Assembly (NCBI RefSeq): GCF_016863335.1
Contig: NZ_BOOR01000003.1
Location: 34,504-98,503, forward strand
Length of the DNA: 64,000 bases
Source of the DNA: Planotetraspora thailandica
Lineage (GTDB): Bacteria > Actinomycetota > Actinomycetes > Streptosporangiales > Streptosporangiaceae
Reading direction: 5' to 3'
Shown here: positions 62,909 through 64,000 of the stretch, piece after piece
Layout of the letters: every line of letters begins with the position of its first letter
Position numbering within the stretch: the first letter of the stretch is position 1
Made by a program: the position numbers and the translations under genes
Notes under the pieces: model-generated
Told to the model about the DNA's origin: nothing
Seen by the model: only the letters and a program-made list of their open reading frames with translations
Database searches by the model: none

Positions 62909-64000
62909 CGGAACAGGGCGTGGGGGTGGTCCGCCCACTGCCGGGAGATGGCGTGGTCGCCCATCTGAACGGTTTGCTGCTCGTCTGCGCTCTGGAGAAC
63001 CGGGCCCCGGAGAGCCCGGCCGCGGTGGACCAGCCCGTGGCGGACCTTCTGGCGGCTCTGCGGGAGACCGCCGCGACGGGCGGGGACGGCCGCGCGCTCG
63101 CGCGCCGGGTCGCCCAGGTGCTCGCCCGCGCCATGGACAGGTCGATCGCCGGAGAGCCGGTGTCCTGCGCCGTCGCCGGGCCTGCGGGAGGGGGTGTGGC
63201 CGTGCTCGTCAGCGGCAGCGCGACCGCCACCGTCTCCGGAGGACCCGACGGCGATGTCCGGCTGGCCGGACGTGAGGCGCTCACCTGGACCGACAGACTG
63301 GTCGCCGGACCGGTGGCCAAGATAGAGCTGCGCCTGCCGGGCGCCGGGCAGCCGGCGCCGTACGCCCGCCTGGACGGCGGCGTCGTCACGGGTGCGGGCG
63401 TCGAACTCGACCTCACCCGTGCCGGCGAGCCCGTCCTTCCGCCGCCGTTCGTCCGGCCCGCGCCGCCCCCGATGCCGCCGCACCAGCCGCCCGGGTACTT
63501 CGGGGCGCCCCCCGGCCCCGCCCAGCCGTTCCCTCCTTTCGAGCCGCCGGAGCCGCTCCCCGCGCGGGAGCCGGTCGTCCCGCCTCCGCTGCCGCCTCTT
63601 CCCCCCGCCGGGCCCCCGCCCGAGCCGGTGCCCGGGCCGCCCCCGCATGGTTTCGGCCTGCCCGCCCCGCTCGGGTCAGGGCCGCACGGCGCCGGCCAGC
63701 ACGGCGCCGGCCAGCACGGGGCCGGCCAGCACGGGGGGAACGCGTCGAACGGGCCGGGACCCGTGCTTCCCCCGCCCCACCACGCCGATCTGCCTCTGTC
63801 CGCGCCGCCCGCGCCGTCTGGGCCGCCGCCGCATGCTCCCCACCCGCTCGACCCGGTCTCGCCCGGATCCGCCTTACCTCCGCTTCCCCCGCTGCCCGGC
63901 CCGGGAGCGCCCTTCGGAGAGCACGGAACGCCGCCGCCTTTCGGAGAGCACGGAACGCCGCCGCCTTTCGGAGAGCACGGAACGCCGCCGCCTTTCGGAG
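62905..64000 (+). CDS. Proline-rich protein, probably FHA-domain type (partial, C-terminus outside the window)
   Basis: A frame from GTG 62905 (GGAGGGAGAG upstream) stays open to the window edge, 365 codons. The N-terminal domain of about 180 residues (VVAHLNGLLLVCALENR, VADLLAALRETAATGGDGRALARRVAQVL, VEVEL-like strands ending in YARLDGGVVTGAGVELDL) resembles that of actinobacterial FHA-domain proteins. From about residue 180 it is a Pro-rich linker with repeats: HGAGQ three times (63685-63729) and a nine-residue FGEHGTPPP unit in tandem from 63913 to the edge. An FHA domain would be expected beyond the window. Its promoter and small upstream ORF may control it. Confidence 0.75.
   Translation, partial: MTEQGVGVVRPLPGDGVVAHLNGLLLVCALENRAPESPAAVDQPVADLLAALRETAATGGDGRALARRVAQVLARAMDRSIAGEPVSCAVAGPAGGGVAVLVSGSATATVSGGPDGDVRLAGREALTWTDRLVAGPVAKIELRLPGAGQPAPYARLDGGVVTGAGVELDLTRAGEPVLPPPFVRPAPPPMPPHQPPGYFGAPPGPAQPFPPFEPPEPLPAREPVVPPPLPPLPPAGPPPEPVPGPPPHGFGLPAPLGSGPHGAGQHGAGQHGAGQHGGNASNGPGPVLPPPHHADLPLSAPPAPSGPPPHAPHPLDPVSPGSALPPLPPLPGPGAPFGEHGTPPPFGEHGTPPPFGEHGTPPPFG
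63685..63729 (+). repeat. 15-bp tandem repeat coding HGAGQ, three copies
   Basis: CACGGCGCCGGCCAG occurs at 63685, 63700 and 63715 (one base differs in the third copy). It is in frame and encodes HGAGQ in the Pro-rich linker of the last gene. Confidence 0.85.
63913..64000 (+). repeat. 27-bp tandem repeat coding FGEHGTPPP, three full copies plus a partial one
   Basis: Identical 27-bp units begin at 63913, 63940, 63967 and 63994 and run off the window. Identity at the DNA level implies recent slippage or unequal exchange, and the true copy number is unknown. Confidence 0.85.

Overview
The window is 64 kb of high-GC actinobacterial chromosome. Mycothiol biosynthesis (mshC), a luciferase-like (F420-type) oxidoreductase, an InhA/FabI-type enoyl-ACP reductase paired with FabG, a PAC2 protein, DUF3090 and SCO1664-type proteins, frequent GTG starts and many TANNNT promoters placed 6-9 bases before the start codon together point to Streptosporangiales (Nonomuraea, Streptosporangium or Microbispora-like). 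The genus is an inference. No rRNA, tRNA, CRISPR array, transposase or phage gene was recognised.

Layout. 1-2.5 kb: two regulator/target pairs, Lrp/AsnC with DUF2000 and TetR with an SDR, each with a palindromic operator. 2.5-11.2 kb: molybdenum genes, namely a molbindin, an HTH-TOBE regulator, modABC, a molybdopterin-oxidoreductase frame broken by an in-frame TAG, moaA, mobA and a DUF6457 partner, interrupted by an aldo/keto reductase and rtcB. 11.2-12 kb: a probable 6C small RNA on the minus strand, DUF3099 and dodecin. 12.1-16.7 kb: tldE-tldD divergent from fabG-fabI. 16.6-28.9 kb: a LacI-controlled glycan operon with a sugar ABC importer, a GH38 alpha-mannosidase, a SurA-like protein and a secreted GH95-like enzyme. 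28.9-32.5 kb: a low-complexity exported protein, then MarR, hemerythrin and luciferase-like genes lying between two long inverted repeats. 32.5-38.5 kb: an aldo/keto reductase, then the conserved actinobacterial run uppP, histidine phosphatase, DUF3090, SCO1664-type, NRDE protein and mshC. 38.5-42.4 kb: a Tat-exported amidase, a peptide deformylase, a HemD-wHTH fusion and a CbiX-like chelatase. 42.4-48.5 kb: PAC2, metH, a HAD phosphatase, a 53-bp tandem repeat and a membrane protein. 48.9-54.9 kb: an oligopeptide ABC importer. 54.9-60.4 kb: a LolCDE/MacB-type exporter with a NarL-type two-component system. 60.5-64 kb: a RecB-like nuclease, an M50 site-2 protease, a small ORF and the start of a large proline-rich protein cut by the window edge.

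How the genes work together. The Mo genes import molybdate, buffer it, and build the molybdenum cofactor. The glycan operon imports mannose-containing oligosaccharides and trims them, with repression by LacI at a perfect 16-bp palindrome just downstream of the promoter. The MarR-hemerythrin-LLM set looks like a small redox or oxygen-responsive cassette and is the most transfer-like part of the window. Much of the rest is core metabolism: methionine, fatty acid elongation, undecaprenyl phosphate recycling and mycothiol.

The most unusual items are the inverted repeats around the hemerythrin-LLM cassette, the exact 53-bp tandem repeat that begins inside the stop codon of the HAD gene, the 6C RNA with three C-rich loops, the nonsense codon in the Mo enzyme, and a leaderless 43-codon ORF overlapping the start of the last gene.
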